A stretch of DNA of 55,562 bases from Porticoccus sp964608185 (GCA_964608185.1 CAZSMR010000003.1:1-55562); one strand, 5' to 3'. Numbered from the stretch's first letter, positions 9,721 to 17,723 are shown. The notes: a model not told the origin generated them from the sequence alone. A program made the numbers and translations.

Positions 9721-10008
9721 ATGAAAGTATTAAAAAAAACTGATGAGTACACTATCTATCAAAAACGTTCTGGGCGCTACGCAGTGGAAGATGCCCTTCA
9801 AAATATCATAAATGGTATCGATAAGGTTAACATTCTCATAAAAGCTGGAATCATTAAGCAGGTTATTGTGGAATCTACCCCAGATGTAGCAGAAAAAGCA
9901 CCGGCAGCAGAAGAAGCACCGGCAGCAGAAGAAGCACCGGCAGCAGAAAAAGCACCGGCAGCAGAAGAAGCACCGGCAGCAGAAGAAGCACCGGCCAAAA
10001 AAGAATAA
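9721..10008 (+). CDS. Small protein of unknown function with Ala-Pro-Glu tandem-repeat tail
   Basis: I do not recognise a named family. The 95-residue protein has two parts. The N-terminus (about residues 1-55) is compact and mixed, with TDEYTIYQKRSGRYAVEDAL resembling a small globular fold. The tail is low-complexity: six hexapeptide units of the form A-E-(K/E)-A-P-A, ending KKE. There is no signal peptide or membrane segment. ATG 9721 has GGGAGA upstream, so translation is likely. The gene stands between aspS and ruvC, where yebC is usual. The repeat tail coincides with a scaffold gap, so the true number of repeats is uncertain. Antisense frames over the repeats are composition artefacts. 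Confidence 0.75.
   Translation: MKVLKKTDEYTIYQKRSGRYAVEDALQNIINGIDKVNILIKAGIIKQVIVESTPDVAEKAPAAEEAPAAEEAPAAEKAPAAEEAPAAEEAPAKKE
9889..9996 (+). repeat. Six in-frame 18-bp tandem repeats (54-bp higher-order unit)
   Basis: Six 18-base units encode A-E-K/E-A-P-A. Units 1 and 4 have AAA (Lys), the others GAA or GAG-type Glu codons, so a K-E-E trio of 54 bases occurs twice. The two trios are identical except for the last base. Being a multiple of three, copy-number changes would keep the frame. Confidence 0.9.
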
Positions 10009-10025
10009 AAAAAGAGGTGAATATA

Positions 10026-10125
10026 NNNNNNNNNNNNNNNNNNNNNNNNNNNNNNNNNNNNNNNNNNNNNNNNNNNNNNNNNNNNNNNNNNNNNNNNNNN
10101 NNNNNNNNNNNNNNNNNNNNNNNNN
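10026..10125. other. Assembly gap of exactly 100 N, probably no missing sequence
   Basis: One hundred N separate two contig ends. The 55 bases before the gap (9971-10025) are identical to the 55 bases after it (10126-10180), which suggests overlapping contig ends joined without merging. The stretch 10009-10343 holds no gene apart from this gap, a copy of the preceding gene's tail, a terminator and the ruvC SOS box. Confidence 0.9.
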
Positions 10126-10180
10126 CACCGGCAGCAGAAGAAGCACCGGCCAAAAAAGAATAAAAAAAGAGGTGAATATA
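10126..10180 (+). repeat. Second copy of the 55-base contig end (duplicate of 9971-10025)
   Basis: This is an exact copy of 9971-10025, covering the last repeat units, the KKE-stop end of the small repeat protein (stop at 10161-10163) and 17 bases beyond. It is most simply an assembly duplicate and not a second gene. Confidence 0.85.
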
Positions 10181-10212
10181 GCTTTTCAAAACTATTTAGT
10201 AATTTCTATTCC

Positions 10213-10238
10213 AAGCGGCCTAACACGCCGCTTTTTTT
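10213..10238 (+). terminator. Rho-independent terminator after the aspS/repeat-protein unit
   Basis: The 7-bp stem AAGCGGC/GCCGCTT closes a 7-base loop and runs into seven T. It separates the small repeat-protein gene from the SOS-controlled ruvC promoter. Confidence 0.85.
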
Positions 10239-10304
10239 ATAAATGCTCACAGATTAATCTTTAAGATTACAAAAAATTAAGGTTGTTTTTTTTATATTTT
10301 AGGA

Positions 10305-10324
10305 TACTGTGACAATATACAGTA
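10305..10324 (+). promoter_or_regulatory. LexA (SOS) box upstream of ruvC
   Basis: The site reads TACTGT-GACAATAT-ACAGTA. Both half-sites match the E. coli LexA consensus perfectly with the required CTG-N10-CAG spacing. It ends 19 bases before the ruvC start, so ruvCAB is expected to be repressed by LexA and induced by DNA damage. lexA itself is not in the window. Confidence 0.85.
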
Positions 10325-10343
10325 TATAGATGGTCGTGTTCAT

Positions 10344-10892
10344 ATGTCATTGATTATAGGTATAGACCCTGGCTCTCGTAAAACCGGCTTCGGTATCATA
10401 GAAATAGTTAATCAGGGTAATTCTAAAGTTAAGTATTTGACTAGTGGAGTGATCCGCCTGCCATCAGACCCTCATCCTGTCCGGCTTGGGGTAATTTTTG
10501 ATAATATTTCCCAATTAATTGACGAGTATAAGCCAAAACAAATGGCTATCGAGGAAGTTTTTCTCGCTCGCGACCCTAGTGCAGCTATAAAGCTAGGACA
10601 AGCTAGGGGCGCCGCTATTGTGGCTGGTGTAGCAAAAGGTTTAATGGTTGGAGAGTACTCAGCCCGTACAATTAAGAAGTCAGTTGTTGGTAATGGAGGC
10701 GCCACTAAAGAGCAAGTGCAACACATGGTCAAGACTATGCTGAACTTATCAGCTGCTCCTTCTGAGGATGCCGCTGATGCTTTGGCCGCTGCCATTTGCC
10801 ATGCTCAAACCACCTCTATTGGATTAAAATTGGGTGGGTCATATCGTTACTCAAAGGGTAGACTTAAGCAAATAACTACCAACTCTGGTTAA
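10344..10892 (+). CDS. ruvC: Holliday junction resolvase RuvC
   Basis: RuvC is the endonuclease that cuts Holliday junctions in concert with RuvAB. The 182 residues fit the family (173 in E. coli). The acidic catalytic residues are in place: Asp8 in IIGIDPGSRKTGFG, Glu70 in MAIEEVFLARD, and Asp142 and Asp145 in SEDAADALAAAICH. KLGQARG and EQVQHMVKTML are also conserved. ATG 10344 is fixed by the family N-terminus. It lies just downstream of a LexA box and is the first gene of ruvC-ruvA-ruvB, an order known in many gammaproteobacteria. Confidence 0.97.
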   Translation: MSLIIGIDPGSRKTGFGIIEIVNQGNSKVKYLTSGVIRLPSDPHPVRLGVIFDNISQLIDEYKPKQMAIEEVFLARDPSAAIKLGQARGAAIVAGVAKGLMVGEYSARTIKKSVVGNGGATKEQVQHMVKTMLNLSAAPSEDAADALAAAICHAQTTSIGLKLGGSYRYSKGRLKQITTNSG

Positions 10893-10958
10893 TTTAGTGA
10901 GGATTGACGAGCTGTCTAGTTTAATTAAAGTATATTGTATTTATATGGAGGATTTGTC

Positions 10959-11588
10959 TTGATTGGTAGAATCTCGGGAATTTTGGTTGAAAAAAAAGCG
11001 CCACAACTATTAATTGACGTTCAAGGAGTTGGATATGAGCTGTCGGTATCGCTCACTACCTTCTTTGCTTTACCAAATTTTGGGGATCAAGTGATTCTTC
11101 ACACACATTTAGTTGTAAGAGAAGATATTCAGCAGTTATACGGATTTAGTGAACTAAGTGAGCGTGAATTATTTCGTATGCTTATTAAGGTTAACGGAGT
11201 GGGTCCAAAAATGGCTCTAACTATACTTTCAGGAATGACTGCCAAAGAATTTTCTGAAGCAGTGCGAGTTAATGACATAGAGAGGCTTATAAAACTTCCT
11301 GGTGTTGGAAAAAAGACAGCAGAGCGCCTAGCTATTGAGATGCGCGATCGTTTACCTACTGAATTATCGGCAGACAATTCAGGACAGACAAATTCTGAGG
11401 TTGAAGCTTTCCATGACAGATTAAGCGCTAGAGATGAGGCAGAAAGTGTATTGATTGCACTAGGCTATAAGTCACAAGAAGCAAACCGCATGGTCAGTAT
11501 TGCATTAAAAGGCTTAGATGGAGAAGATAATGAAAAGGTTGGCGAAAGATTAATTCGATTGGCCCTGAAGAGTAAAGTAAAATCTTAG
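10959..11588 (+). CDS. ruvA: Holliday junction DNA helicase subunit RuvA
   Basis: RuvA is the tetrameric junction-binding protein that loads the RuvB motor. From the TTG at 10959 the product is 209 residues (203 in E. coli) and starts LIGRISGILVEKK, matching the family. This TTG has GGAGGA at 10947-10952, six bases upstream, whereas an earlier in-frame TTG at 10935 has no ribosome site. Helix-hairpin-helix motifs are in LIKVNGVGPKMALTILSGM and LIKLPGVGKKTAERLAIEM. The C-terminal RuvB-binding domain contains ESVLIALGYKSQEA. It is 66 bases after ruvC, within the same SOS unit. Confidence 0.96.
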   Translation: MIGRISGILVEKKAPQLLIDVQGVGYELSVSLTTFFALPNFGDQVILHTHLVVREDIQQLYGFSELSERELFRMLIKVNGVGPKMALTILSGMTAKEFSEAVRVNDIERLIKLPGVGKKTAERLAIEMRDRLPTELSADNSGQTNSEVEAFHDRLSARDEAESVLIALGYKSQEANRMVSIALKGLDGEDNEKVGERLIRLALKSKVKS

Positions 11589-11675
11589 TCTTATATTATG
11601 AAAATAATGTATTAGGCCACTGTTAATAAATGGATCTAATAATAGCCTTTTCTCGTATGGAGATATAACTAAAAA

Positions 11676-12683
11676 ATGATAGAAACCGACCGACTAATAT
11701 CTCCAAAAGGAGAGGAGCAGCAAGAGCATTTTGATCGCGCTATTCGTCCATTAAGTCTAAATGATTATGTAGGGCAGGGTGCAGTTAGAAATCAGATGGA
11801 AATTTTCATTAGTGCGGCTGCTAAGAGAGAAGAACCTCTAGATCATACTTTAATTTTTGGTCCTCCAGGTCTTGGAAAAACTACATTAGCGCATATTATT
11901 GCGCATGAAATGGGAGTTGGATTAAAGACTACTTCTGGTCCAGTTCTAGAAAAAGCTGGAGATCTCGCAGCAATAATGACAAATCTGGAGCCCGGAGACG
12001 TACTTTTTATTGATGAAATTCATCGTTTAAGCCCAATAGTTGAAGAGGTCATTTATCCTGCAATGGAGGATTATCAACTTGATATAATGATTGGTGAGGG
12101 TCCAGCAGCCCGATCAATAAAGTTGGACATACCACCCTTCACGCTTGTTGGCGCGACTACTAGAGCAGGCTTGTTGACCTCTCCCTTAAGGGATCGTTTT
12201 GGTATTGTTCAGCGATTAGAATTTTATTCTAATAAAGAGCTAAGTGAAATAGTTTCTCGATCAGCTAAAATCCTTGGTGTGAAAATAGATGACAAAGGAA
12301 CACAAGAAATTGCTATGCGTTCAAGAGGTACTCCGCGGATTGCAAACCGTCTATTACGTCGAGTTAGGGATTATGCAGATATCAAAGCTGATGGAATTAT
12401 TACATCAGGTGTAGCTGACATGGCTTTAAATATGCTAAATGTAGATGCTTGTGGATTTGATCATATGGATCGTCGTTTAATGCTTGCAATAATAGAAAAG
12501 TTTGAAGGTGGCCCTGTTGGAATTGACAGTATGGCAGCGGCCATCAGTGAAGAGAGACACACCATAGAGGATGTAATTGAACCTTTTTTGATACAGCAGG
12601 GCTTCTTGTTACGGACACAAAGAGGACGAACTGTGTCAAGATTGGCCTATGAGCATTTTGGGTTAAAAGCACCAATAAAATAG
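11676..12683 (+). CDS. ruvB: Holliday junction branch migration ATPase RuvB
   Basis: RuvB is the hexameric AAA+ motor that drives branch migration on RuvA-bound junctions. The 335 residues match E. coli (336). It has the N-terminal IRPLSLNDYVGQ, Walker A GPPGLGKT (residues 62-69), Walker B with DEIH (113-116), and sensor/arginine regions TLVGATTRAGLLTSPLRDRFG and SRGTPRIANRLLRRVRDYA. The C-terminal winged helix contains EDVIEPFLIQQGFLLRTQRGR. ATG 11676 fits the family start; an 87-base spacer follows ruvA, so it may also be read from its own promoter. ybgC follows 24 bases later. Confidence 0.97.
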   Translation: MIETDRLISPKGEEQQEHFDRAIRPLSLNDYVGQGAVRNQMEIFISAAAKREEPLDHTLIFGPPGLGKTTLAHIIAHEMGVGLKTTSGPVLEKAGDLAAIMTNLEPGDVLFIDEIHRLSPIVEEVIYPAMEDYQLDIMIGEGPAARSIKLDIPPFTLVGATTRAGLLTSPLRDRFGIVQRLEFYSNKELSEIVSRSAKILGVKIDDKGTQEIAMRSRGTPRIANRLLRRVRDYADIKADGIITSGVADMALNMLNVDACGFDHMDRRLMLAIIEKFEGGPVGIDSMAAAISEERHTIEDVIEPFLIQQGFLLRTQRGRTVSRLAYEHFGLKAPIK

Positions 12684-12707
12684 ATAAATATTAGAGTTGA
12701 TATACAA

Positions 12708-13133
12708 ATGACGCAAAAATTATGCCTACCAATCCGTGTGTATGTTGAAGATACAGATGCAGGTGGAATTGTTTATTATGCTAATTACCTTAAATATATC
12801 GAGCGTGCTAGGACAGAGCTAATAAGAACTTTTGGTTTTGATAAGCCAGCATTATTTGGAAGTCTTCAGTTTGTAGTTTATTCAGTAAATATCAGGTATC
12901 TTCAGTCAGCAGTATTAGACGATGAAATTGTTGCAACTGCAGAGCTAATCAATGTGTCTCCAACTGCTTTTATAGTTAAGCAAACTGTGTTCAGAGGAAA
13001 TAATCTATTGATAGAGGCAGAGGTTAAAATAGTCTGCATAAGTCACGATAAAAAAAGACCATGTGCAATACCTGATGACATGTTGAAAAAGTTTCAAGCT
13101 GCAATAAGAAATGAACAGGAGATCGACTCATGA
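12708..13133 (+). CDS. ybgC: Acyl-CoA thioesterase YbgC (Tol-Pal operon)
   Basis: YbgC is a cytoplasmic hotdog-fold thioesterase acting on acyl-CoA or acyl-carrier substrates, and the customary first gene of the tol-pal cluster. The 141 residues fit the family (134 in E. coli). The signature YVEDTDAGGIVYYANYLKYIERARTE includes the catalytic Asp. It starts 24 bases after ruvB and its stop overlaps the tolQ start by four bases (ATGA), which implies translational coupling. Its exact physiological substrate is not settled in the family. Confidence 0.94.
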   Translation: MTQKLCLPIRVYVEDTDAGGIVYYANYLKYIERARTELIRTFGFDKPALFGSLQFVVYSVNIRYLQSAVLDDEIVATAELINVSPTAFIVKQTVFRGNNLLIEAEVKIVCISHDKKRPCAIPDDMLKKFQAAIRNEQEIDS

Positions 13134-13804
13134 CAGAGCAGTTGTCTTTATGGAGCCTAATTGCCAATGCCTCTTTTATAGTTCAATTCGTCATGTTGCT
13201 TCTTTTTTTGGCTTCAGTGGTGTCTTGGGTGATGATCATCCAAAGAGGATTGTACCTAAGAGAAGCAGAACAAAATTTACGTCAATTTGAAGATGATTTT
13301 TGGTCAGGCGTAGACTTAAATCAATTGTATGAAGATATCAGAAGTTCGGATGGAGGCGAGGGTCTTCCGAGTGTATTTCGGTCTGGATTTCGAGAGTTTA
13401 GCAAACTTTCGCAACAAGCTGGAGTAGACGCAGATGCAGTGATGGAAGGTACTGAGAGATCAATGAGAGTAGCTCTATCTCGAGAGGAAGAAAAACTCAA
13501 TCAAAATCTACCATTTCTTGCTAGCGTAGCTTCTGTGAGCCCATATATCGGATTATTTGGAACGGTTTGGGGGATCATGAATTCATTTCGTGGCCTAGCT
13601 AATGTTCATCAAGCTACGTTAGCGGTAGTTGCCCCAGGAATCTCTGAAGCGTTAATTGCGACAGCAATGGGTTTGTTTGCCGCTATACCTGCAGTATTAG
13701 CCTACAACAGATATTCTGCAACTGCCGATACGATTTATAATGGTTATGAAACTTTTGCAGAAGAATTTTCTACTATTCTCCACCGAAGGATTCATAGCAA
13801 GTGA
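13130..13804 (+). CDS. tolQ: Tol-Pal system protein TolQ
   Basis: TolQ is an inner-membrane proton-channel subunit that, with TolR, energises TolA for outer-membrane constriction at division. The 224 residues (230 in E. coli) contain three membrane segments: one at about residues 12-37, and two in the C-terminal ExbB/TolQ domain, with LASVASVSPYIGLFGTVWGIMNSF and ISEALIATAMGLFAAIPAVLAYN as hallmark stretches. It overlaps ybgC by four bases and tolR by four bases. Confidence 0.96.
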   Translation: MTEQLSLWSLIANASFIVQFVMLLLFLASVVSWVMIIQRGLYLREAEQNLRQFEDDFWSGVDLNQLYEDIRSSDGGEGLPSVFRSGFREFSKLSQQAGVDADAVMEGTERSMRVALSREEEKLNQNLPFLASVASVSPYIGLFGTVWGIMNSFRGLANVHQATLAVVAPGISEALIATAMGLFAAIPAVLAYNRYSATADTIYNGYETFAEEFSTILHRRIHSK

Positions 13805-14235
13805 CAATTAAAACTACTAAGAATAAGCGCCGCTTGGTTGCAGAAATCAATGTCGTCCCTTATATCGATGTAATGTTAGTACTTCTTATAGTTTTTATGG
13901 TTACCGCACCTTTATTGATGCAGGGTGTAAAGGTCGAGTTACCCAATGCTCCCTCTGCACCCCTAGAAGAAAATAATAGAGATCCTTTAATTGTATCAAT
14001 TAAGGCTGATGGTACTCTTTATGTGGATCTAGGAAATGGAAAAAATAAGCAAGAGCTTTTGGAATCGATTATATCTAAGGTAAAAAAAGTATTGCGACAG
14101 GAATCAAAAACACCCGTACTAGTTTGGGGAGATGCTAATGTTGAATATGGCTCTGTTGTTGAGCTGATGAGTGAGTTACAAAAAGCTGGAGCATCCTCTG
14201 TAGGCCTTGTAACCGAACCTCCAAGAAAAAATTGA
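13801..14235 (+). CDS. tolR: Tol-Pal system protein TolR
   Basis: TolR is a single-span inner-membrane protein (ExbD family) of the TolQRA motor. The 144 residues match E. coli (142). The membrane segment at about residues 17-41 reads VVPYIDVMLVLLIVFMV and carries Asp23, the expected proton-carrying residue. The periplasmic domain ends with LQKAGASSVGLVTEP, as in the family. The start is GTG 13801, forming a GTGA overlap with the tolQ stop. Its own stop overlaps the tolA start. Confidence 0.96.
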   Translation: MTIKTTKNKRRLVAEINVVPYIDVMLVLLIVFMVTAPLLMQGVKVELPNAPSAPLEENNRDPLIVSIKADGTLYVDLGNGKNKQELLESIISKVKKVLRQESKTPVLVWGDANVEYGSVVELMSELQKAGASSVGLVTEPPRKN

Positions 14236-14879
14236 TTACTAAGCTATCCAGGAAAATTAATCCACTTATTACAGCTATTTTTCTCAGCTTTATTTTACAT
14301 ACAACGTTGATTGTTTTCTTAGTCATCAAATGGGATCCAGAGAGCAAGCCGCAGAAAATTTCAGCTCCAAAATATATACAAGCTAAACTTATCAATCAAC
14401 AGGATAAAAGATTAAAAAAGTTAGGAACTAAACCTAAACCTAAACCTAAACGTATAGTTAAAGCTAAACCAAAATCTAAAGATGAAAATAAGTTCCAGAA
14501 AAAACGAAAAATAGTTGAGCAAAAAAAGGCGAAAAATTTACAAGCAAAAAAACAATTGGAAAAAGAAAGCCACGATAAAAAAATGACTTCTAGTTATTCT
14601 GCGTATATAACGGAAAGAATTGAAGCTAACTGGAATAGACCTCCAAGTGCCAGGAGAGGAATGGAAGCTAAGCTGCTAATAAGGCTTGTACCAACTGGGC
14701 AAGTAGTGAGCGTTGCACTATTGAAAACAAGCGGTAATATAGCTTTTGATAGGTCTGCAGAGCAGGCCGTTTATAAGGTGGGGAATTTTGATAAATTACA
14801 GAAAATGGATTTACGTATTTTTGAAAAAAGTTTTAGACAATTAGAATTAGTCTTTAGGCCGGATGATTTGAGGTTGTAG
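14232..14879 (+). CDS. tolA: Tol-Pal system protein TolA (short form)
   Basis: TolA spans the periplasm and links the TolQR motor to TolB/Pal. An N-terminal membrane anchor (about residues 11-36) is followed by a Lys-rich, charged stretch (about residues 50-117) with repeated KPKPKPK-type runs, and then a C-terminal domain with YITERIEANWNRPPSARRGMEAKLLIRLVPTGQVVSVALLKTSGN. At 215 residues it is about half of E. coli TolA (421), the shortening being in the central helical rod. The start is TTG 14232, overlapping the tolR stop by four bases. Position in the operon supports the identity. Confidence 0.92.
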   Translation: MITKLSRKINPLITAIFLSFILHTTLIVFLVIKWDPESKPQKISAPKYIQAKLINQQDKRLKKLGTKPKPKPKRIVKAKPKSKDENKFQKKRKIVEQKKAKNLQAKKQLEKESHDKKMTSSYSAYITERIEANWNRPPSARRGMEAKLLIRLVPTGQVVSVALLKTSGNIAFDRSAEQAVYKVGNFDKLQKMDLRIFEKSFRQLELVFRPDDLRL

Positions 14880-14883
14880 TGCA

Positions 14884-16166
14884 TTGAAAAAATTTAATTT
14901 AATTATAATGCTATTTTTGTTTGCTTTAATTTTTCCGTTATCAGCGATTGCAGGCCTATCTATTGAAATTACAAAAGGGATTGATAACCCCACAAAAATA
15001 GCAGTGGCCCCTATTGTTTTTGATGGTGACCAGCTCTCGGAAGATATTGCTATTATTGTTCAAGATGATCTTGAAAGAAGCGGTTTATTTGAGCCAATTT
15101 TTAGAGAAAATATGCTATCTTTTCCTAGTTCAAATAAAGACGTATATTTTAGAGACTGGCTTATTCTGGGCGCAGAATATTTAGTTGTCGGGAACTTGTT
15201 AATCAATAATGGCGTCTATCAAGTTACATTTAGCCTGTTGGAGGTGCACAGCTCCCGATTAGTATTTACAAAGATCGCAAAAGGCTCTAAAAATCAGTTA
15301 AGAGATTTAGCTCATCATATTAGCGATGAGGTTTATCAAGCGGTCACAGGAATTGCAGGAGCATTTTCAACCAGAGTTGCNNNNNNNNNNTAAAATTGGA
15401 TAGCAAGATAAAATATAAACTTATGGTAGCAGATGTTGATGGTGCCAGAGAAAGATTAATACTTGAATCTAATCACCCCATAATGTCTCCCTCTTGGTCC
15501 CCTGACGCAAAAGAATTAGTTTACGTCTCCTTTGAGACAGGTCGTCCAGCGGTATTTCGCCAAAAATTAGCTAATGGCCGTAGAAAGCAGCTAACCAATT
15601 TTAAAGGGTTAAATGGTGCCCCTTCATGGTCCCCAGACGGAAAAAAATTAGCACTAGTTCTTTCCAAAGATGGAAACCCTGAAGTTTATACCTATGACTT
15701 AAAAAGTGAAGAATTTACCCGACATACAAATCATTTTGCAATAGATACTGAGCCAAATTGGACTCCAGATAGCAAGTCTTTAGTTTTTACTTCAGACAGA
15801 GGTGGCTCACCGCAAATATATAGATTAAAGCTCAAGACAAGTGAGATAGAACGTTTAACTTTTCGAGGTACTTATAATGCAAGACCGAGACTTGCCGCAA
15901 ACGGCAGGACTCTGGTGATGGTTCATAGAAGTGCTCAGCAATTCCATATTGCAACACAAGATCTAGTCAATGGCGACTTAAGAATTTTGACTAATACAAG
16001 TTTAGACGAGTCGCCGACAGTAGCTCCAAATAGTGCTATGCTTCTCTATGCGACAAAGATAAATAATAAAGGTGTTTTAGCAGCCGTTTCACTTGATGCA
16101 GGAGTAAAATTTCTTCTCCCAAGTAAACAGGGGGATGTGCGAGAACCTGCTTGGTCACCAAAATAA
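14884..16166 (+). CDS. tolB: Tol-Pal system beta-propeller protein TolB (interrupted by a 10-N gap)
   Basis: TolB is the periplasmic protein that binds Pal and TolA. The start is TTG 14884, giving a signal peptide (about residues 1-23, ending SAIA). The N-terminal domain runs to IAGAFSTRV, where ten N (15381-15390) interrupt it. The rest, from KLDSKIKYKLMVADVDGA on, has the WD-like propeller blades MSPSWSPDAKELVYVSFE, GAPSWSPDGKKLALVLS and EPNWTPDSKSLVFTSDRGG. The two parts are in different frames across the ten N, but this is explained by a wrong gap length, not a true frameshift. Total size is close to the family's 430 residues. pal follows 62 bases later. Confidence 0.93.
15381..15390. other. 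Ten-N assembly gap inside tolB
   Basis: The coding frame before the gap ends GCn and the frame after it resumes nTA. Keeping one frame needs 3m+2 unknown bases. Alignment by eye with E. coli TolB (RIAYVVQ) suggests 11 and not 10. Confidence 0.85.
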
Positions 16167-16228
16167 AATAGAACTAAAACTACTGTATGCCATCTAATAT
16201 ATAAAGCCGTTATCAACAAGGAAATATA

Positions 16229-16720
16229 ATGATAAATAAAATATTTAAATATGCTGCACTAACTGTACTCTGTTCTATACTTTCGGTGGGTTGTTCTTTC
16301 ACAAAAAATAATAGTATAGAAACCATGGCTAACGATAGTATTACAACGGGAGCTGTCAATGATAGAGCTATAAAGAGATCTTCTTTAAGAACTGATAGCA
16401 AGGTTCCTCGCGTATTTTATTTTGAATTTGATAAAGTCATGCTGAGTGCTGAGGCAAGATCTGCTTTGCGTCTCCATGCTAAAAGCCTACTTTCTAACCC
16501 AGTTAAAATTCGATTGCTAGGGCATGCAGATGAAAGAGGCAGTCGAGAATATAATATGGCTTTAGGAGAAAATAGAGGTAACGCTGTCCGTGATTTTTTA
16601 ATTCAAGAGGGTGTTAGAGGATCATTGATCGAAGTAGTAAGTTATGGTGAAGAAAAAGCTGCTTCTTCAGGAAGTAACGAAAATTCATGGGCCATGAATC
16701 GAAGAGTAGAATTAAAATAA
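16229..16720 (+). CDS. pal: Peptidoglycan-associated lipoprotein Pal
   Basis: Pal is an outer-membrane lipoprotein that binds peptidoglycan and interacts with TolB and TolA. The 163 residues (173 in E. coli) begin with a lipoprotein signal; the lipobox is LSVGC with the lipidated Cys22. After a short linker, the OmpA-like domain contains RVFYFEFDKVMLSAEA, RLLGHADERGSREYNMALGENRGNAVRDFL and the C-terminal MNRRVELK. AAGGAAAT seven bases upstream supports ATG 16229. It sits between tolB and ybgF, the normal order. Confidence 0.97.
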   Translation: MINKIFKYAALTVLCSILSVGCSFTKNNSIETMANDSITTGAVNDRAIKRSSLRTDSKVPRVFYFEFDKVMLSAEARSALRLHAKSLLSNPVKIRLLGHADERGSREYNMALGENRGNAVRDFLIQEGVRGSLIEVVSYGEEKAASSGSNENSWAMNRRVELK

Positions 16721-16743
16721 TATTAAATGCCTATTATCAGTAA

Positions 16744-17535
16744 ATGAAAACTATTATTAGATTATTATTTATTTTTATTAAAAATATACATATTACGATC
16801 TGTGGGATTGTATTTTCTGTATCAGTAATAGCTGCTGCTCCAGTTGAAGATATTAGGAAACCACAGACAACTACCGATAATTCGATTACTTTAGAAGCGG
16901 GCCCTCAGGCTTTGAAAAATGATGCCCATTATCAAGGGCAGCTTTTAAAAGAGGAGGTGCGAGCACTAAGAGGTATAGTTGATGAATTGAGAAATGATGT
17001 TAAGCAGCTCACAAAGCAACAAAAAAGTAACTATCTTAATTTGGATCAAAGACTTTCAGCGCAATCTAGAAATATAAAAAAATCTCCAAATATTAAACAT
17101 GAACAGCCCTCAACGGTACCACTTGGTTTTATTGCTGATAAAAATAAGAAGCCTGCTGCTTTACCAGAAAAAGAAGTCGATCATTATAATAAGGCTTACT
17201 TTTATTTAAAGTCAGGCGATATAAATAAGGCTATAATTAAGTTTAAGGCTCATATAGATGTTTATCCAAGTGGTGGATATGTAGCTAACGCGTATTATTG
17301 GCTCGGAGAGATATACTTACTTCAGAGTCAACTAGATTTAGCTCTCGAGGCATTTATGATGATCCAACAAAACCATCCTACCCATAGAAAGTATTTAGAT
17401 TCTAAGTTCAAAATGGGACAGGTATATCACATGCTAGGAAATCAAGTTAAAGCTAGGGATCTTCTTGCCAGTGTTGCAGAAGGAGAGAGCAATGTTGCTA
17501 TATTGGCTCGAAAATTTATAGATGAAAATTTTTAA
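16744..17535 (+). CDS. cpoB: Cell division coordinator CpoB (YbgF)
   Basis: CpoB is a periplasmic TPR protein that in E. coli links peptidoglycan synthesis with Tol-driven outer-membrane constriction. The 263 residues match the family. A signal sequence ends near VIAAA (about residue 32). A coiled-coil stretch follows, LLKEEVRALRGIVDELRNDVKQLTKQQ. The C-terminal TPR domain (about residues 143-263) contains YNKAYFYLKSGDINKAIIKFKAHIDVYPSGGYVANAYYWLGEIY. It is 23 bases after pal and is the last gene of the tol-pal operon; tRNA-Lys follows. Confidence 0.95.
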   Translation: MKTIIRLLFIFIKNIHITICGIVFSVSVIAAAPVEDIRKPQTTTDNSITLEAGPQALKNDAHYQGQLLKEEVRALRGIVDELRNDVKQLTKQQKSNYLNLDQRLSAQSRNIKKSPNIKHEQPSTVPLGFIADKNKKPAALPEKEVDHYNKAYFYLKSGDINKAIIKFKAHIDVYPSGGYVANAYYWLGEIYLLQSQLDLALEAFMMIQQNHPTHRKYLDSKFKMGQVYHMLGNQVKARDLLASVAEGESNVAILARKFIDENF

Positions 17536-17590
17536 CCCTAGACGCTTTGTTGCCGCATCATACCGCACATTTTTAGCCGAGAAATTACCG

Positions 17591-17630
17591 TATAATTAAC
17601 ACTTGATTTTTCATTGCTCATGAGTAAGAT
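17591..17630 (+). promoter_or_regulatory. Candidate promoter elements for tRNA-Lys
   Basis: Two options overlap. TTGATT (17603-17608) is 16 bases from TAAGAT (17625-17630), which would start transcription about 10 bases before the tRNA. Alternatively a perfect TATAAT lies at 17591-17596 without a clear -35. I cannot decide between them. Confidence 0.45.
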
Positions 17631-17647
17631 ATGTTCCTTCTTCAAAT

Positions 17648-17723
17648 GGGTCGTTAGCTCAGTTGGTAGAGCAGTTCCCTTTTAAGGAATTGGTCGTTGG
17701 TTCGAACCCAACACGACCCACCA
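17648..17723 (+). tRNA. tRNA-Lys(UUU)
   Basis: A complete 76-base cloverleaf with encoded CCA. Acceptor GGGTCGT pairs with ACGACCC, the anticodon stem GTTCC/GGAAT encloses CTTTTAA (anticodon TTT at 17681-17683), and the T-arm is GTTGG-TTCGAAC-CCAAC. It is very close to E. coli tRNA-Lys. Confidence 0.98.

Noticed and set aside
9889..9996. CRISPR-like array
   Set aside because: The repeats are contiguous, in frame and have no spacers.
9730..10189. Long antisense frames over the repeat region, including across the N gap
   Set aside because: They arise from the 18-base repeat, which stays open in several frames, and one runs through the N block. The sense frame has a ribosome site and a mixed N-terminal domain.
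10935..10958. Eight-residue N-terminal extension of RuvA
   Set aside because: The earlier TTG has no ribosome site, and GGAGGA lies correctly before the TTG at 10959, where family similarity begins.
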